Source of the DNA: Schistosoma mansoni
Taxonomy: Eukaryota; Platyhelminthes; Trematoda; Strigeidida; Schistosomatidae
Length of the DNA stretch: 64,000 bases
Direction of reading: 5' to 3'
Assembly (NCBI RefSeq): GCF_000237925.1
Contig: NC_031496.1
Coordinates: 11,991,428 to 12,055,427, forward strand
The first letter of the stretch is position 1, and the number at the start of each line of letters is the position of its first letter. Shown here piece after piece: positions 38,809-52,456 of the stretch. Below the pieces are notes generated by a model. The model was not told where the DNA came from, did not search any database, and was given only the letters and a program-made list of their open reading frames with translations. The translations under genes and the position numbers were made by a program.

Positions 38809-39165
38809 TTACTTTTTAAGTGTCTGTTGGAAGCACGGATCCATTTTATGTTTAACTGTGACTCCGCATAACCTACAGACAGAGAATGGAGTTTCACAAA
38901 CAGATAATTTAGTATTTCTGTCTACTAACCGCTTGCTTGAGTTCATTAGTAGATTAAGGTATTGCAGCGGATCTACATCAATGATTTGCACGGAAACATC
39001 TTCAACAACCAAAATCCATTGAATGGGTTTACACAAACCCATGTTTGTGTAACAGTATGTGGTGATCAGTTTTCCATTTTCCGCCCGTAAGTTGATGGCC
39101 GATACTTTCAGACAGTCATTGGTATTCGCGGCAAGAATGCCAACTCTCGTGTCAACACTAATCAC
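38809..39165 (-). mobile_element. Ty3/gypsy fossil, protease-region fragment
   Basis: A minus-strand stretch resembles the part of retroelement pol after the aspartic protease (IIDVDPLQYLNLLMNSSKRL). It is a broken scrap with no LTRs seen; the surrounding 38,560-40,650 has no other firm assignment. Confidence 0.45.
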
Positions 39166-40699
39166 ATCAGTGATGTTAACACACGGCTATGTCCACCTAC
39201 TACAATTGACGTTTTCCGAATGATTTTTAATGTCAGACGGTTTGGGGAGTGGAAAACTCCAGGCTTTCCTGCAATTTATAGAGGATCTACTATACTTGTT
39301 ATGGTACTAGTACTAATCAGGATTATCTACCTGTCGCGGTCTGGAGACAGATCATTTTTGTAACAGGCTTCCCTGAGGGGTTTAGTAGTGTTCCAGGATT
39401 GTGATAAATATTGGAATAATGAGCGAGAGTATTACATAGACCTGTAACGTTTGAAGCTTTTCTCTGACAGAACAATCTGGATGCAGAGGGTTCTGGTGAT
39501 CTCCAGAATGCGAACAGCAGAAGCGGTCAGTTTGTCTGTGGCTCAAGTAATAGCTAATGTGGGTCCGTCATGTTGTGTACGAGGAAGTCAGCTTTCGCGT
39601 ATCAGGACCAGCCCTCGATATTATCTGGCCAGAACCAAATGAGTTGATTGATGGGCGTAACATAGACTTATTTTGTAATCAGTTTTTGTTACTATTCTCG
39701 CTTTTTGGCCATTCCTTATAATTTGTACAATTAGCACTATTGGCTGTAAAATTGTTGCTTAGAAACATAGAAGCTCGACCCTTGACCACTCGTTCCTGTT
39801 TTCTGAACTACCACCGCATGACACATCGGCTACCGTTCGAAAACTCACTGCTGCACACGTATAGTACTTGTTCTCAATTACCCGCGGTCACGATAACAGG
39901 ACTCTGATATATCTTCTGCCTGTGTTTGCAGGTCGCATTGGTATTTTCATCACGCAATTATTCTGGATACACATCTTGGATTATAGCAATCATAGCTGGA
40001 ACTACGGAAATCTTATAGCTGTGGATTACAAGACCAAAAAGAAACTCAAGGACGTACACTCCCAACATTTTAAGTAACTCTCTGCATATTTTTCTTCGTG
40101 TGTAATTTGTATTTTCATGTTAACAAACTGATTTTTTGTAATAAATTTTCATTATTTTGAAATTGAAATAGTTGGACAACCACAGTTGTCTGGTGAGGAC
40201 TTATGTCTGTTTTGCTCGTTATGCTAATAATGACGCCAGGCCTGTGGAGTTTTTTGCTGAATGTATTCTCTTAAAGATCCTAATGACACTGAGAGTCCTT
40301 CTACAGAAGCTTCCTCTGAACTGCCTCACATATTTTCACCCTAATAACAAGGGTAATGACATTTCAGTGCTCAGACGTCCAGTTTATGGGGTGAACAACC
40401 CAAGAAATTGGTTTGCTCGAGGAACTTAGTAACAAACAACTAAACACGCGCATGTAGTAGGTGTACTCTCGATTGAAATCGTGGCAGAAGTCGGGGACTT
40501 TGTAGATCAAGTGCCGAGCAAGACCCATACAATAAACGCAAAACAGCAGTCGTCCTAAGCACATCAACGTATGACGAAAAAACTACAACAATTATTAAAA
40601 GCATGCTATTCGGGAGATAGAAAAACGTTACAACTTTTAAGGTATTTGTGGCGATTAGTAGGCGCATATAAGTTACATGAAGTCATATTGTGGCTACAA

Positions 40700-41360
40700 T
40701 GGTCACCCTATAAAGTAAGACAGATTCTCGGCGTGTCAGGAAAATGAATCATTCTGGAGGATCTGTCAGATATGGCGGATAAGATGATGAAAGTCTACCC
40801 TGATTGAAGCAGTGTAAACACAGTGCACGCTGCTGATAGAGCGGGTTCCAGTGACATGATATTTCAACAGCAGTTAGATAATATGTTTAATAAAGTTGCA
40901 TCATTACAAGCATTTTTATCCACTGTTCATGTGGAGTAAGTCATATCATTCTTTGGAGATAACCAGTTTTCAAAACATCATTCTAAGTCTACTTACCCAA
41001 CCCCGGAAGCCTGTTGGTACCATTGAAAGTACAACACTAAAGCTCGGCAACGCACAGGACAGTATAAATTTACGTCACACATCGGTGTGAACCAGGGAGA
41101 CGAGCCGGCCAGAGAGCAATGGAGGTGACCCTTTTCGGATGTATGTTAAGAATAATACTTCTGGCCCGGACTACATAGTCGACTCAGGAGCAGAGACCAA
41201 CACAATCCAGCTAGCATTATCACGACGGAGAAATACCTTACGCAACACAGTGTTACTAATTATGTCGATATGAGTAGTATATAACGTTAGTAAGGAGTAG
41301 AATGTCTGGCAGCCGAAGACTGAGAAGGTCGAGGAAGGAAGGACGGGAGTGAAAATCAAT
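40700..41360 (+). mobile_element. Ty3/gypsy fossil, gag and protease fragment
   Basis: Broken plus-strand remnant. A gag-like end (FQQQLDNMFNKVASLQAFLS) is followed by a protease-like active-site region (DYIVDSGAETNTIQLALSRR). It abuts the left LTR of the next element. Confidence 0.5.
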
Positions 41361-41369
41361 TGGTGTGGA

Positions 41370-41513
41370 ATTGAAGGAACAATGAAGTCTGAGACAATTA
41401 ATGAACATTTTGCAAATAAAGTATTAAAGTATGGTTCTTCTATTTTATCAAGAAACTCTGTAGTTTTGTGCTAAATATAATTGATTGTCCTCACCTGTGT
41501 CCTCCCTCGCCAC
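41370..41513 (+). repeat. Left LTR-like direct repeat
   Basis: Shares GAACAATGAAGTCTGAGACA and ATATAATTGATTGTCCTCAC with the right copy at 47,190-47,332. Only about 140 bp are common, short for an LTR; the boundaries are approximate. Confidence 0.75.
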
Positions 41514-44204
41514 ATTTGGTGTCACTGCCTCCACTAAGGATGAAGATTCCATGGCCGAGTGAATTTGAGGACGGAGATGTGATGAGCTCACCGAAGACCG
41601 TGGTGGAGCTGGTAGGAGTGAGATAGCCTAAGGCGGAGATGGTGGTGCTGGGTACGCTGACGACGGGCAGGGGAAGATTCTATATGACAGCTTGGATGAT
41701 TCTGGCGGGAAGACGACATGAAAAGCAGTCACATAGAGGCTGACCGCAGAGTTCAACAGCCCAGTGGAAAGAGAAGAAGCACTGCAGAAGTTCCGGCCTT
41801 CGAAGTTGCCGGTCGATGGTAACCCACTGGTGTTGGCTATGGAGCTTAACAGGTCGTTTCACCATGCGCTGCCAAATCTGGATGAGGAGCCAGAGATACG
41901 GTCGTTGGCGTCGCAGATTATCGAAAGCGTACCTGCCAGCGTTTCCCAGCATTAGAAACTAGTAAAAGACGCACAATCTATGGATATCAGTGAACTGGCG
42001 AAGGTGATGCAACACTTGATGACCCGAACAGTAGCTCTGGTCGGGTGCGGAGATCAGGAGATAAACAGTGTCGAGAAGATTGAGGAGCTGCCGCATGAGA
42101 TTGAGGCATTATGAATGCATCATGAAAGGAATAATAGGTGCTACGCTTGTGGAGAGACAGGACATTGGAAAAGAAACTGTTCAACAAGACGGAAATGGAG
42201 ATATTTTAGACGTTATAACTCATTTTCTTTCTACCCTAGGAGTCTGTGGGTTGTCTCACTAGTAAATAGAGGGTCAGTCAACACAAGAGTGAACATAAAT
42301 GAGGAAGGTTTAATTTGTTTGATCGATACAACGGTAATATTATCGTTGACAAGCAAATAGCAATGTAGGGGACTCGAGCCGTGTACATTAGCAGTTCACG
42401 CCACAGTAGGGCACGTGTTGAAGGTGTTGGGTGTGTCTAATCGTATTTTAAAAGTGAGTGGTGCTCAGACGAATTTCCCCTTCGTAGTAATCGCAAGCTT
42501 ATAGAGACCGATAATAGGAGCAGATTTCCTAAGAGAAGTAAAAGTAATTGTTGACTTAAAAAGTGATAAAGTGGTCACAAAGTACGGTTCGTTCCCAATA
42601 CATGAAAGTAGTGAAGTGGCTGAGATAGGAGTGGCAACAGCCGTTTCGACTAAGAAGCCAAACACTGACGAGTTGTGTACAAAGTATGCGAAACTATCCA
42701 CTGGGGACCGAAAGCCGTACGAATTTTGTGACAAAGTAAAGCACAAATTCCCGATAAAGAACGATGAAGTAGGTATATTAGCAACACGTCATATCCCCGA
42801 GCATTTAGAGGCTGAGGTAAGTCGAGAAGTCCAGGAGACATCAAAAGAAGTTATAATTGAAGAATCGGACAGCCCGTATAGCTCACCGTTGCTCTTGGCA
42901 AAGAAACCAAACGGAAATTATGGATTTTGTATCGATTTTAAAGGACTGAATAATTTAACAGAACCGAAACTTTGTGCGATGCCAGCAGTAGTGGAAGCAT
43001 TAGATCGGCTGCAGAATGCTACGGTGTTTACAGTGCTGGATTTGCGGTCAGACTGCCTGGACCCGAGAAACCTTTTACAGTGGCCACAGACGCAAGTGAT
43101 CATGGTATAAGTGCCGTTTTGAGTAAGTCTGGTAGAGTGGTGAAATACGAGAGTCGTTTTTTTACGCCTGCTGAACAAAATTATTCAACGATCGAAAAAG
43201 TGTTTAACAATTGCGTGGGCAGCAGAAAAATTGAGACTGTATTTTTAAGGTAGACGATTTCACATCGAGACTGACCATAAACCCCTGCAGTGGGTAAAAA
43301 TAGCAAGAGACTCCCATGGGATATTGGCGCGATGGATGATACGTCTGCAGGAGTAGGACTTTGATATCGGCCTTGTTCCAGGAAAGGAAAACGTAATGGC
43401 GGACCACCTATGAAAACCAGACGTGGAAGCCGAGTTTTCATTGACAGCATACGCAGTGAATAGTTTAGAGGGAGACCCACTAGAACTCGTCCGGCAGCAG
43501 AAAGCTAACCCTTAACTTCGAGAGGTAATCAGAGTGATAAAAAAGGGTGAAGATGTCGACAAATGAGCAACGGACAAAGAGGCAATAATGTTGCAAAAGG
43601 AAAGACAGAATGAATACATATGGAGCCGTGGTCTGGCAGGACGATGACGAAAATTGGGTGTTTTTGTTTCCGAAAGACTGGTGGCGTAAGATGATACATG
43701 AGTGTCACTAGGTAGTGCATACAGGCATCGCAAGAATGACGGATTTACTACGACAAAGTGCATACTGGCCAGGCATGAGAGACGACGTGACCCAATACGT
43801 GTTAACTTGCCAGCAGAGCCAAGTAATGAAGAGCGATCGATACACGCAATCGCCATTGCAGTCAATCCCAGTGACATCAGCAGGCGATCCATGGTCGCTG
43901 GATGTGATGGGACCGTTCCAACAGACGGCCAGCGGTAACCAATACCTGCTAGTGATGACGGAACATGCTACACTGTGGGTAGACGCCGCACCCATTGCAG
44001 ACCAAACGTCCAATGCATAGGACCCAGCCACAAAAATAGAAGTGTACGACAACAAGGTTAAGAAAAGAGAGGAGGGAGGCAATAAAGAGCGTGGAAAAGA
44101 AACAAATAGCAGACAAAAAGAAGGCGGAACAGCAGAGGAGAAAGTGGAGGCCTTTTGCAGTGAGGGACCTGGTAAAGTGTAGAGAACAGAAAGGTAACTA
44201 TGAT

Positions 44205-44367
44205 AATCAGAAGTATTTGAATTGTAGTATAAACTAGTAATCCCAGGAATAACGCAATTTAATCAAGAAGTATCAGATGAGCCCGAACGAATGTATTGTA
44301 TTTGGAATTCAAAATTACAACAGTCATCAACACAAAGAAGTCATTGATTTATTTAAACACCACAACC
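44205..44367 (+). repeat. Direct repeat left of the nested insert
   Basis: A segment of about 155 bp of the outer element's integrase region occurs here and again at 46,342-46,498, on both sides of the inner insert. It is far longer than a normal target-site duplication. Confidence 0.8.
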
Positions 44368-44369
44368 GC

Positions 44370-46304
44370 CACAGCTCGAATTGGAGTGTAAGTGTCTGTA
44401 ATCGATTGCTCGTCTTCTTCTTAAGTTCATCTTACATCTGTCCGACGGTGTATTGGATGTAGACTCTGTATTATCTAGAATGCACTCGTAAGTATTAGAA
44501 TTAACAACCGAAATTGGAACAGACTCACCTGGATTCTGGAATTGTATACGATCACCATGTCGGTTTTGTAGTGAAACCGTTGATATTTAGAATTTGCATC
44601 ATAGACTTCCCAATATCCTCCCCCACGAAATAATGTTGGGTCCTTACGTCGCAATATTTTAGCCAATATGACGCTCCCAATTTGCATTATCTTCTCAAAT
44701 CTCACGCATCGACTACCGTATGTGAGTATTTGGGGATAAACACTGATATATAATTTGAGGTATTCCATCATGTGACTTTGACTTGAATAAAAATTATGAT
44801 ACATATTCTTTTTGTTATTCATATTAGAATATACAGATGGATATGCATTGATATATGTAATTAACACATGTGATTCAACTAGGCTTGATTTACCTGCGAA
44901 ACAATCGAATAGAAAACATTCATCTGCCTCATATTCATTAGGATAATCTCGGACTTGATTTGGATTCTCTGTCTGTGCAAACTTCACTTCTGGGCAAACT
45001 CGTTCTCTGGTTGCTTCGGGAACTTTCGCTATCCCATCTGATTCATCGTACCACTGACTACGGATTCTACTCGAAACACATTGTTCGTGAGAATATGCAA
45101 CATCTGATACAAGAACATCAGAAATATGACTAGAATTCGACTCATTAGGAACATATTTGTCACATTCATTAGGAATATCATTAGAGATAAATTGATTGTG
45201 AGGACCACTGACACTTGATATAATATCAGAATCCGATTTCTCTGAAATATTTTCCTCAGATTGAATAAGAGTTTCATTAGAGAATAATGGATCATTAGAA
45301 AAATCAGCATCTACTAAAAGTGAATCCGGTTTTTGATCATGATTCGACTCATTCAACATTTTATTCTCAGAGTTGTAAGAAATTTCATCAGAAGTATGTG
45401 AATCATTATGACAAACCATATTTGGTACAATAACATGAGAAATCTGATAAGTTGGTTGGTTTGGAATTTTCGTCTCCCAATGACTCTGGGTTTCATTCAA
45501 CTCTGGACTGTTATATAACGTTATACCACTTCTAGATAAAGATAACTGATCATTAGAAGCATCCATTTTAGCATTACTTTCAGCGAAATGAACCATGGTA
45601 TTACAAACTGACTGAGTATGTCCAGTTATACCACATTTAAAGCATTTAGAATTACGAAATATACGTGAATTACATGGGTGAAACTTGCCGCAGAACAAGC
45701 ATTTACTAAACTTGTGCTCATCATCATGGACTGTTTCACAGCTCAATGAAGTATTATCTGAATAACTTTGATTACGCATCGAACTGCGACGACTTATTAA
45801 AGAAGTGGAATTCCTGAAGTTCTGGCGAGTCATTTTATCGGATTTTTCTCTCTTACCGCATTCGGAATTTGTATACTTTACATGATCCAACAGTAGTTGC
45901 TTAAGAGTTGTATAGGGGAGTGAAATCGGTTTGTCTGGAAGTGCCAAAATCTTTATAAGACTGTATGCTTCTTTCCCGATGAATGTAAGGAAATGGGCCA
46001 CAATATTAAAATCCTCATCGTCTTCCTTGGTCATAGCCCAGATTTCAAACCTCTCCATGTACTCCTCACAAGCATTAAAACTTGAATTTATATCCAACCG
46101 TTCCATTACAGGCTCAATCGCGACGCCAATATGATAACCTCATTTATTATTACTATTCTATTATTAATATTTTATTTTCCTTTTCCTTCCTTTCTCAAAA
46201 ATGGCATATGTACTGTTAACATTATTGAAAATTGTGTATTATTGCATTTTTGAAGAAACCCGAAATGGTTTCTTCACAGCACTTATGTACCCATAAGGTG
46301 TTTG

Positions 46305-46342
<38 letters not shown>

Positions 46343-46345
46343 TAG
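44370..46345 (-). mobile_element. Nested LTR-element fossil with long gag frame
   Basis: A minus-strand fossil inside the outer gypsy element. It holds a long gag-like frame (from about 46,106 down to 44,475) starting MERLDINSSFNACEEYMERF. This has the look of a schistosome gypsy gag and carries a zinc-knuckle pair (CLFCGKFHPC and CFKCGITGHTQSVC). Ser/Asn-rich sequence follows. No pol was seen. It ends near an (AAT)n run. A partial or internally shortened copy is the simplest view. Confidence 0.6.
46306..46341. repeat. (AAT)n microsatellite
   Basis: About 12 units at the right edge of the nested insert, directly before the second copy of the 155-bp direct repeat. Confidence 0.85.
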
Positions 46346-47189
46346 AAGTATTTGAATTGTAGCATAAACTAGTAATCCCAGGAATAACGCAATTTAATCA
46401 AGAAGTATCAGATGAGCCCGAACGAATGTATTGTATTTGGAATTCAAAATTACAACAGTCATCAATACAAGGAAGTCATTGATTTATTTAAACACCACAG
46501 TAACATAGCAAAGGAACCAGGGGCAGGAAAGTTGGTCCCGATGTGGGAAGGACCGTACATTATCAAGGAGAGACGTGGCTCGGTTTACACGGCCCGGAGA
46601 TAAGACAAGCAGAAGCATGTAAACGCCAGTCAACTGCAGAGATGGTTTTAAGAGCATCATGAGTGCGAGGCACGAAGAGCACCAAAGAGGACAGCGGTCA
46701 GAAGGACTATGAAAACAGCTTGTAGTATGCGCTAATGATGTAGACAGTTGGAGTGGTCTGGTGCAGGGAGGTGACGTCTAATGAAGCGTTCTGGAAGGGC
46801 GGCTTTGGTTGCAGCGGGTGCTATCGACAAAGAGGAGCTGTGGGAAGTACGGCTGTTGTGCAGACATCAGATGTACATTGCTCAGCAAGTAGCTGGAGTG
46901 CAGGTGTTGAATTTTGACGGCACGGATGGTCAACAAAGATATGAAGGTCAACGCACCGCAGGCCCGACATTTCGACGGAGAGTGTGGCATAGGCTTCAAG
47001 AAAGAAGAAAGTGACACGGAAAGCAGAACTACCGCAAGAACGGCCGCTTTAAAGGAGGGACGAGTGTGGCGTGTGCTACTGGTGTCGATCGATATAAGTA
47101 GTATGTATCATCAAACGAAAGTGATATGCCTGGAGACAGGAGGTTAAGAAGATCAAAGGAAAGAGAACGAAAACAAAGAATGATAAGTT

Positions 47190-47332
47190 TGGAAATGAAG
47201 GAACAATGAAGTCTGAGACAATTAATGAACATTTTGCAAATAAAGTATTAAATTATGGTTCTTGTATTTTATCAAGAAACTGTAGTTTTGTGCTAAATAT
47301 AATTGATTGTCCTCACCTGCGTTCTCCTTCAC
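47190..47332 (+). repeat. Right LTR-like direct repeat
   Basis: Partner of the repeat at 41,370-41,513. Confidence 0.75.
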
Positions 47333-47599
47333 TAAATTATCACAGACTGCTAACGAAACTGTTTTTCAGACATACCGAGAATAGTCACTGACATTAGACT
47401 TTGGACTTCGTCGGCATTTTTCATGGATTTTCATGGTCGCACATGTAAAACAATAAATTCATGGAGCTGATATTCTTAGTGCTTATAACTTACTGGTTGA
47501 CATGAATGAAAAAAAGCTGGTAGACAGGCATGCTTGCCTGCAGGTGAGTGGTACTACCGCCGGTTGTGAAATTTACAGTATTCATGTGTTAAAACCGAC

Positions 47600-48420
47600 A
47601 AATAAAGTTCTCAGTGATGTTTGGCAGAGTGCGATAGCATTACAGAAGCTGACTACCAACACGAACGCACATCATACAACATGAGACACCAAATAACTTA
47701 CACGGGTTCCTTGATATGTGCCAAATCATGTAGTCTGCCCCTGGATAATCTGAAAATTGCAGCGGTTTTCCACAGAAGAACATGTAGGGCATTTACGCCT
47801 TTTTTAGACGGCTTCAAAAGTTATGGGGTTGTAGTTAATCGTTCAAGGTGTTTACTCCACAATACTGCTTTCTAATTTCTGGGACACTGAACTGACTAGC
47901 GTGGTATCAAGCCCACTCAAGGAAAGATCAAAGTAATTATTAACTATCCAAAACACAATTGACTAAAATCACTGCGATGATTTCTCAGAATGCGTAATTT
48001 TTACAGCTGCTTCTTGCCCAAATGTACAACAACATCATAACCTCTAACCCATTTCCGCAGACTTGTTCAAAAAGGACGTTTTAAGTTTGCTACTTGATGC
48101 AAAAGCAGCTTTTAGAAACGCAAAGTCCATGTTGACACGTTTAAATTCTGACCCTACGATCCACCTAATTTTGTGTACCGATGCTTCACAAAAGCGCATA
48201 GGAGCAGAACCACAACAATGAGTCAACTGCACCACCACACCGTAGTTTTTTTCCAGGTGTTTTACATCAGCTCAAACAGGCTATAGCATCTTCGGGCGTA
48301 AATTACTAGTGCGTTTTGGGCGGTAAAATATCTCAGTTTCCCATTACAGGGACGTGAGTTTACAATAGTGACCGATCATAAACCCTTATTTCATTCATTT
48401 AACGCGTAATATGATCTTCG
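47600..48420 (+). mobile_element. Ty3/gypsy fossil, RT end to RNase H
   Basis: Second, different broken gypsy remnant. It has an RT-like end (FLDGFKSYGVVVNRSRC) and an RNase H region (LILCTDASQKRIGAE, then FTIVTDHKPLFHSF). No LTRs were seen. Confidence 0.6.
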
Positions 48421-48474
48421 TTCATCACGTGAAGAAAGAAAATAGGATTATATCTGTTTTGAAAGACAAAAAAT

Positions 48475-50470
48475 GGGAGTATATCAGGTGCAAATCTATG
48501 ACCGAGCAATTTTAAAACTGTATTAATGTCACCTCTAGTTCTTCAATATGACAATGTGAGTTGGTTTAGTTTAGCCAGTCGAGCATCATACGGGAGCTTC
48601 GCTACTCCGGGAATCAGCTTAGTTGCAGTTCTCTGAACCTTTCCGCAAAGCTCACTGTATTTCTTTGAGCAGGGACTAGCCGCTTGTATGCAGTACGCAC
48701 GAATACTGTACACAAAGTCAAAAAAGTTTTAGCGTCGACGTAGCTAAGAGATCTACGTACTGACCATAGGGTTCTAAACCTCTTGGCATCTATTGCACGG
48801 CAGTGTGCAGTAGTTTATAAGTCTTGGATGACGATGACTCTCAAGTCGTTGTGTGACTGGACAACAGGTAGCTCAATGTTATTCATTGTGTATGCATCTG
48901 TACCTTGATGACCAATATGTATCACAATGCACTTGGAAGTATTTATTGGCAACTGCCAAGTTTGAGACTATTCAGATAATTTCTCCAGGTCATTTTGAAA
49001 TCCTAAGCTATCACATTTACATTTTATCGCTCTCCATATCTCGGCATCAACAGCACATATCAGGACCGGTGTTGATAGAACACGAGGATGGTACAAGAGA
49101 AATAACATTAGCCCCAAAGCTGTACCCACAGGCATAGGATACACTGTCGATAATGGCAAATTGGATAATGTTCCTGATGAATAGAGCTATTCCTCCACCC
49201 TCCCGTTTCTGGATTCTGTCGGATCTTACTGATGTAAAATCTTTAAAATCAAGATCCATACTGTCCATTGGCCGCGTCAGCCAAGTTTCTGTGACTGAGA
49301 TTACATCCCTCTTGGAAGAGTCAGTATGTACAGATAGTTCCTATCGCTTATTCAGCAAGCTTTGGGCATTTGTGTGACAAATCTTACTTCACCCAAAGTG
49401 GCTTCGGCAGCGTTCCCTATCGAAGCCTCACAGCCCGAAAATTTACGATATTTAGGTCCTTTTCACAAGCATCTAATCTAAGTTTGACTTCTATTTCGGC
49501 TTCTCCTGTTTTCACACGGTCTGTTAGCGGTCCCTACGAACAAAACCTGCAGACCCTTTCGGGTTTATGTCCATTCTGTAGTATTAATTCCCGTTCAGTG
49601 AGAAATTTAAATACTACTTTATGCAACCCGGTTTGTCTCTGTTTCAAATCAGATTAGCTACCCATTCTACACACCTTTAGCAAGATGACTACGGAGATAT
49701 TCTAAGGCATGAGCTTGTTCGGTAGCTGTTTCATCAACTCAATGTCATTCTCTATACGAGTTTTAGGTTCTGAGCTTTCACTATCCTTGATTCTATGAAG
49801 GATCAGTCTTTAATTTCTCGGCTACTTCTGAGGGGAATTGACTTTTTTTAACAGCGTCAGGTCGTTTGTTGTTCTCAACATGTACCCATCTGTTGGAGCA
49901 GCAACCACAGTCGCGTTAAGCACACTGTGGGATTCCGAAAGGCTGTCGATGACTTTGGCAGCCTGATTGTGTTTCCTGTTGAAAACGGATCTAGCCTTGC
50001 GATTGGGATTCTGCGGCGTTTACGGCCGACTACCATTTAGAGAAGACAGAGGAAACTTCCCTTCTTGAGTTTCTATTTACGACAGACTTCTTGGACGTCG
50101 GTCTTTCCTCCTTTGATCAACGTGAGTCAGCCGTCACCGAGCTTATTTGAGGTGGCTTCACATCAATTTTTGTTTCGACAGAGCGATTACTGCCCGATGT
50201 GTCCCGGTCCCATTTGCCAACAAATTTTTTTAGAAGCATTTACGATTGAAATGGCCTCGATTAGCAAGCTGTCCGCATCCAAGCAGCATTGCTGGCAAAA
50301 ACACACGCAACCATTTTTTCTAAGCCATTTGAAAGCCGCAGGTGTTAGACTCGTGCAAACGTCATGACACCATTCCTTGTACTTGTCGCACTGCATGCCG
50401 TCTCAAACAGAGTATCAACAATCTGGGCGTTGGGAATTGCTTTTCTTGCACTGTCCAGCCATCAAACAGA
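48475..50470 (-). mobile_element. CR1-like LINE remnant (SR1-like), internally deleted
   Basis: Reading the minus strand from 50,470 downwards: a PHD-like Cys/His cluster as in CR1 ORF1 (CDKYKEWCHDVCTSL, 50,187-50,396), then an endonuclease piece (RIQKREGGGIALFIRN, about 49,150-49,250). The C-terminal reverse transcriptase follows almost at once (FQNDLEKLSE, then LPINTSKCIVIHIG, about 49,050-48,500). Most of the RT fingers and palm is therefore missing. Several stops are present, so it is dead. Confidence 0.7.
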
Positions 50471-50689
50471 GGTCTAAAAACCGAGATACAATAACACTTA
50501 GAGACAAAGGAAATTAATTATTATTAGTGGCTTTATTCAATATTATGTTTTGGCACAACATAGAACTCTCAGCACCAGGTATTTCAACAAGTTTCTTTTA
50601 CAAAAACAAAAAAACAGATCAAGCAAGAAAGAAAAAAGTGAAAAAAACATTTGAATCTGTTCGACTTTTCAATTTGAGGCGTGCTAGGA

Positions 50690-52330
50690 ATACGGGTTAT
50701 TGATCAGGTCAACTATGACAACCTGTTCTCTACAGAGTATAGTTGCTAGGTAGGGTATTAAAGAATTTTTTATGTCGTTGCTTGCGTGCATGGATTTCAG
50801 TGTATTGACGTCTCCTTCTACCAGAAGAAATATAAGGAGTAAGATACGAATGAATTGGATGATTAGTATCTGATAATATAACACTTGCGAGGAGTTTGCA
50901 AGACTTTTGATGTCTATCCATAACCATATTATTGATGACCTCAAAAGATTCACCACACACCTTGATAACTACCCTCAGCACTCTCTACAATACAGCAAAG
51001 ATTTTTCTCAAAAACCCGGGAAAGAATAATGAAGAACAATAAAGAATAATAGGTAATATTCAAGAAGTGACAAATTGTAAGAGTAAATGTCGAGTAATCC
51101 CAAAAGCATGAACCCTATTTATGTAGTAATTCAGACGGAAAACCTTTTTCGATAACATTAAAACATGAGAGGACCAAGAGAGACCAGAGGAAAAGGTAAC
51201 ACCAAGACGACACGATATTTATCAATGAGTCCCCAATGGCGCATGCATAATGGGATCCCCGAGTGATGTTTAGGTGCCGTTCAGGTCTCAGGCGAAATTT
51301 AACAGTTTGACATTTAGACGGCTTGAGTATGAAACCATTAACAACAGATCAACAGTCAATACGAGACAAAAACTCATTCTTATTGGATGTAAAGAGGTAG
51401 AAATCGGCATACATACAGTGAGATCATCCGCACATTTCACAAAAGTGCTTTCTGTGGAGGATGGCAGATCATGCGAAAAAAAGAGAAAAGAACAGCTATT
51501 TGTGGTACACCTTCATGAGACAGTAGAGACGTTGAAAACTCTCTTCCAAAAACAGTATACTGTTTTCTTCAAGAGAGGTAGTAACTTAGCCAGCTGTCAG
51601 TGATGACGTTATAAGCTTGTTAAGTAAAAGTTGTCTTGGAATATAACCAAAAACAGAAGTATCGTCTAGAAAAGAGCATGGAAAATACTTCTTACCCTGA
51701 ACACTATATTATGATGCAGAACAATAGCAGCATCTAAGGTGCTTCTCTTGCATTTGTAGGCAAACTGATACTGATTGAACGAAGTCTAGACGAGCATCCA
51801 AACGAGTGGGAAAATCTACTATATTACGGTGACTTAGTGATGCAGGGAAGCTAAGGTCACCTGAATTGAAATCACATACAATTGAGAGTGAACCACTGAA
51901 GGAAGTAACAGCGAATTCAGTGAACTCATCAGCGAAAACAGCTTGCGCAGATGATTTACAGTCTGGAGCCCCGTAGATGGTGGTAAGATAAACATATTTG
52001 TACTTATTCAGGTGTTTGGGACGGCATCATAAAGTTAGACAATCGATAAAATTATTTAAAAACTTGAAACATCCGAAAGTAGATCGACACCAGTTCTCTT
52101 CTACGAACATGGCTACACCACCGTACACCTCTTTTTGTCACTTGGTCGATCCTGACGATAGATATTAAGGTCATGTAGTGATACTAAGCAATCGTCCTGT
52201 AAATCAGTCAACCAAGATTCTTGAATTGTGATGACAACACAATTATGATACATGTTTTGACTTGGTAGGAATTAAAGATAGCCCACCTTGTTAATTAGTG
52301 AACGACAGTTAGAATTCGGCAGCTCGTGAA
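50690..52330 (-). mobile_element. Jockey/CR1-like LINE remnant
   Basis: On the minus strand an endonuclease end (VCDFNSGDLSFPASLSH, near 51,850) is followed by an RT catalytic-region remnant (FVKCADDLTVCM, near 51,430). The LINE C-terminus (HSYLTPYISSGRRRR, then FFNTLPSNYTL, about 50,850-50,740) comes last. The part between endonuclease and RT is shortened. Its 3' end faces the 5' part of the LINE at 48,475-50,470. Confidence 0.65.
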
Positions 52331-52456
52331 TCGACATACGACTAATGTTCATTCTTTTCAATGAATATTGTCAATCACCACGATGTCTATTATTGTACAT
52401 TTTTGTAACTTGTGCAGCGAAAGGTCGTAAGCTTTTCATAAACGCGGCTGTATGGG

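Larger units (their letters stand above)
41370..47335 (+). mobile_element. Ty3/gypsy LTR retrotransposon fossil with short LTRs
   Basis: Framed by direct repeats of about 140 bp at 41,370-41,513 and 47,190-47,332, which differ at only a handful of positions, so the insertion is not very old. Parts in order on the plus strand: gag zinc knuckle (RCYACGETGHWKRNC, near 42,140), reverse transcriptase (about 42,570-43,060), RNase H (about 43,060-43,320), integrase (about 43,715-44,020) and an integrase C-terminal end (GPYIIKERRGSVYTARR, near 46,550). This order is that of Ty3/gypsy. It is broken in many places and interrupted by a second element at about 44,370-46,345. Confidence 0.8.
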
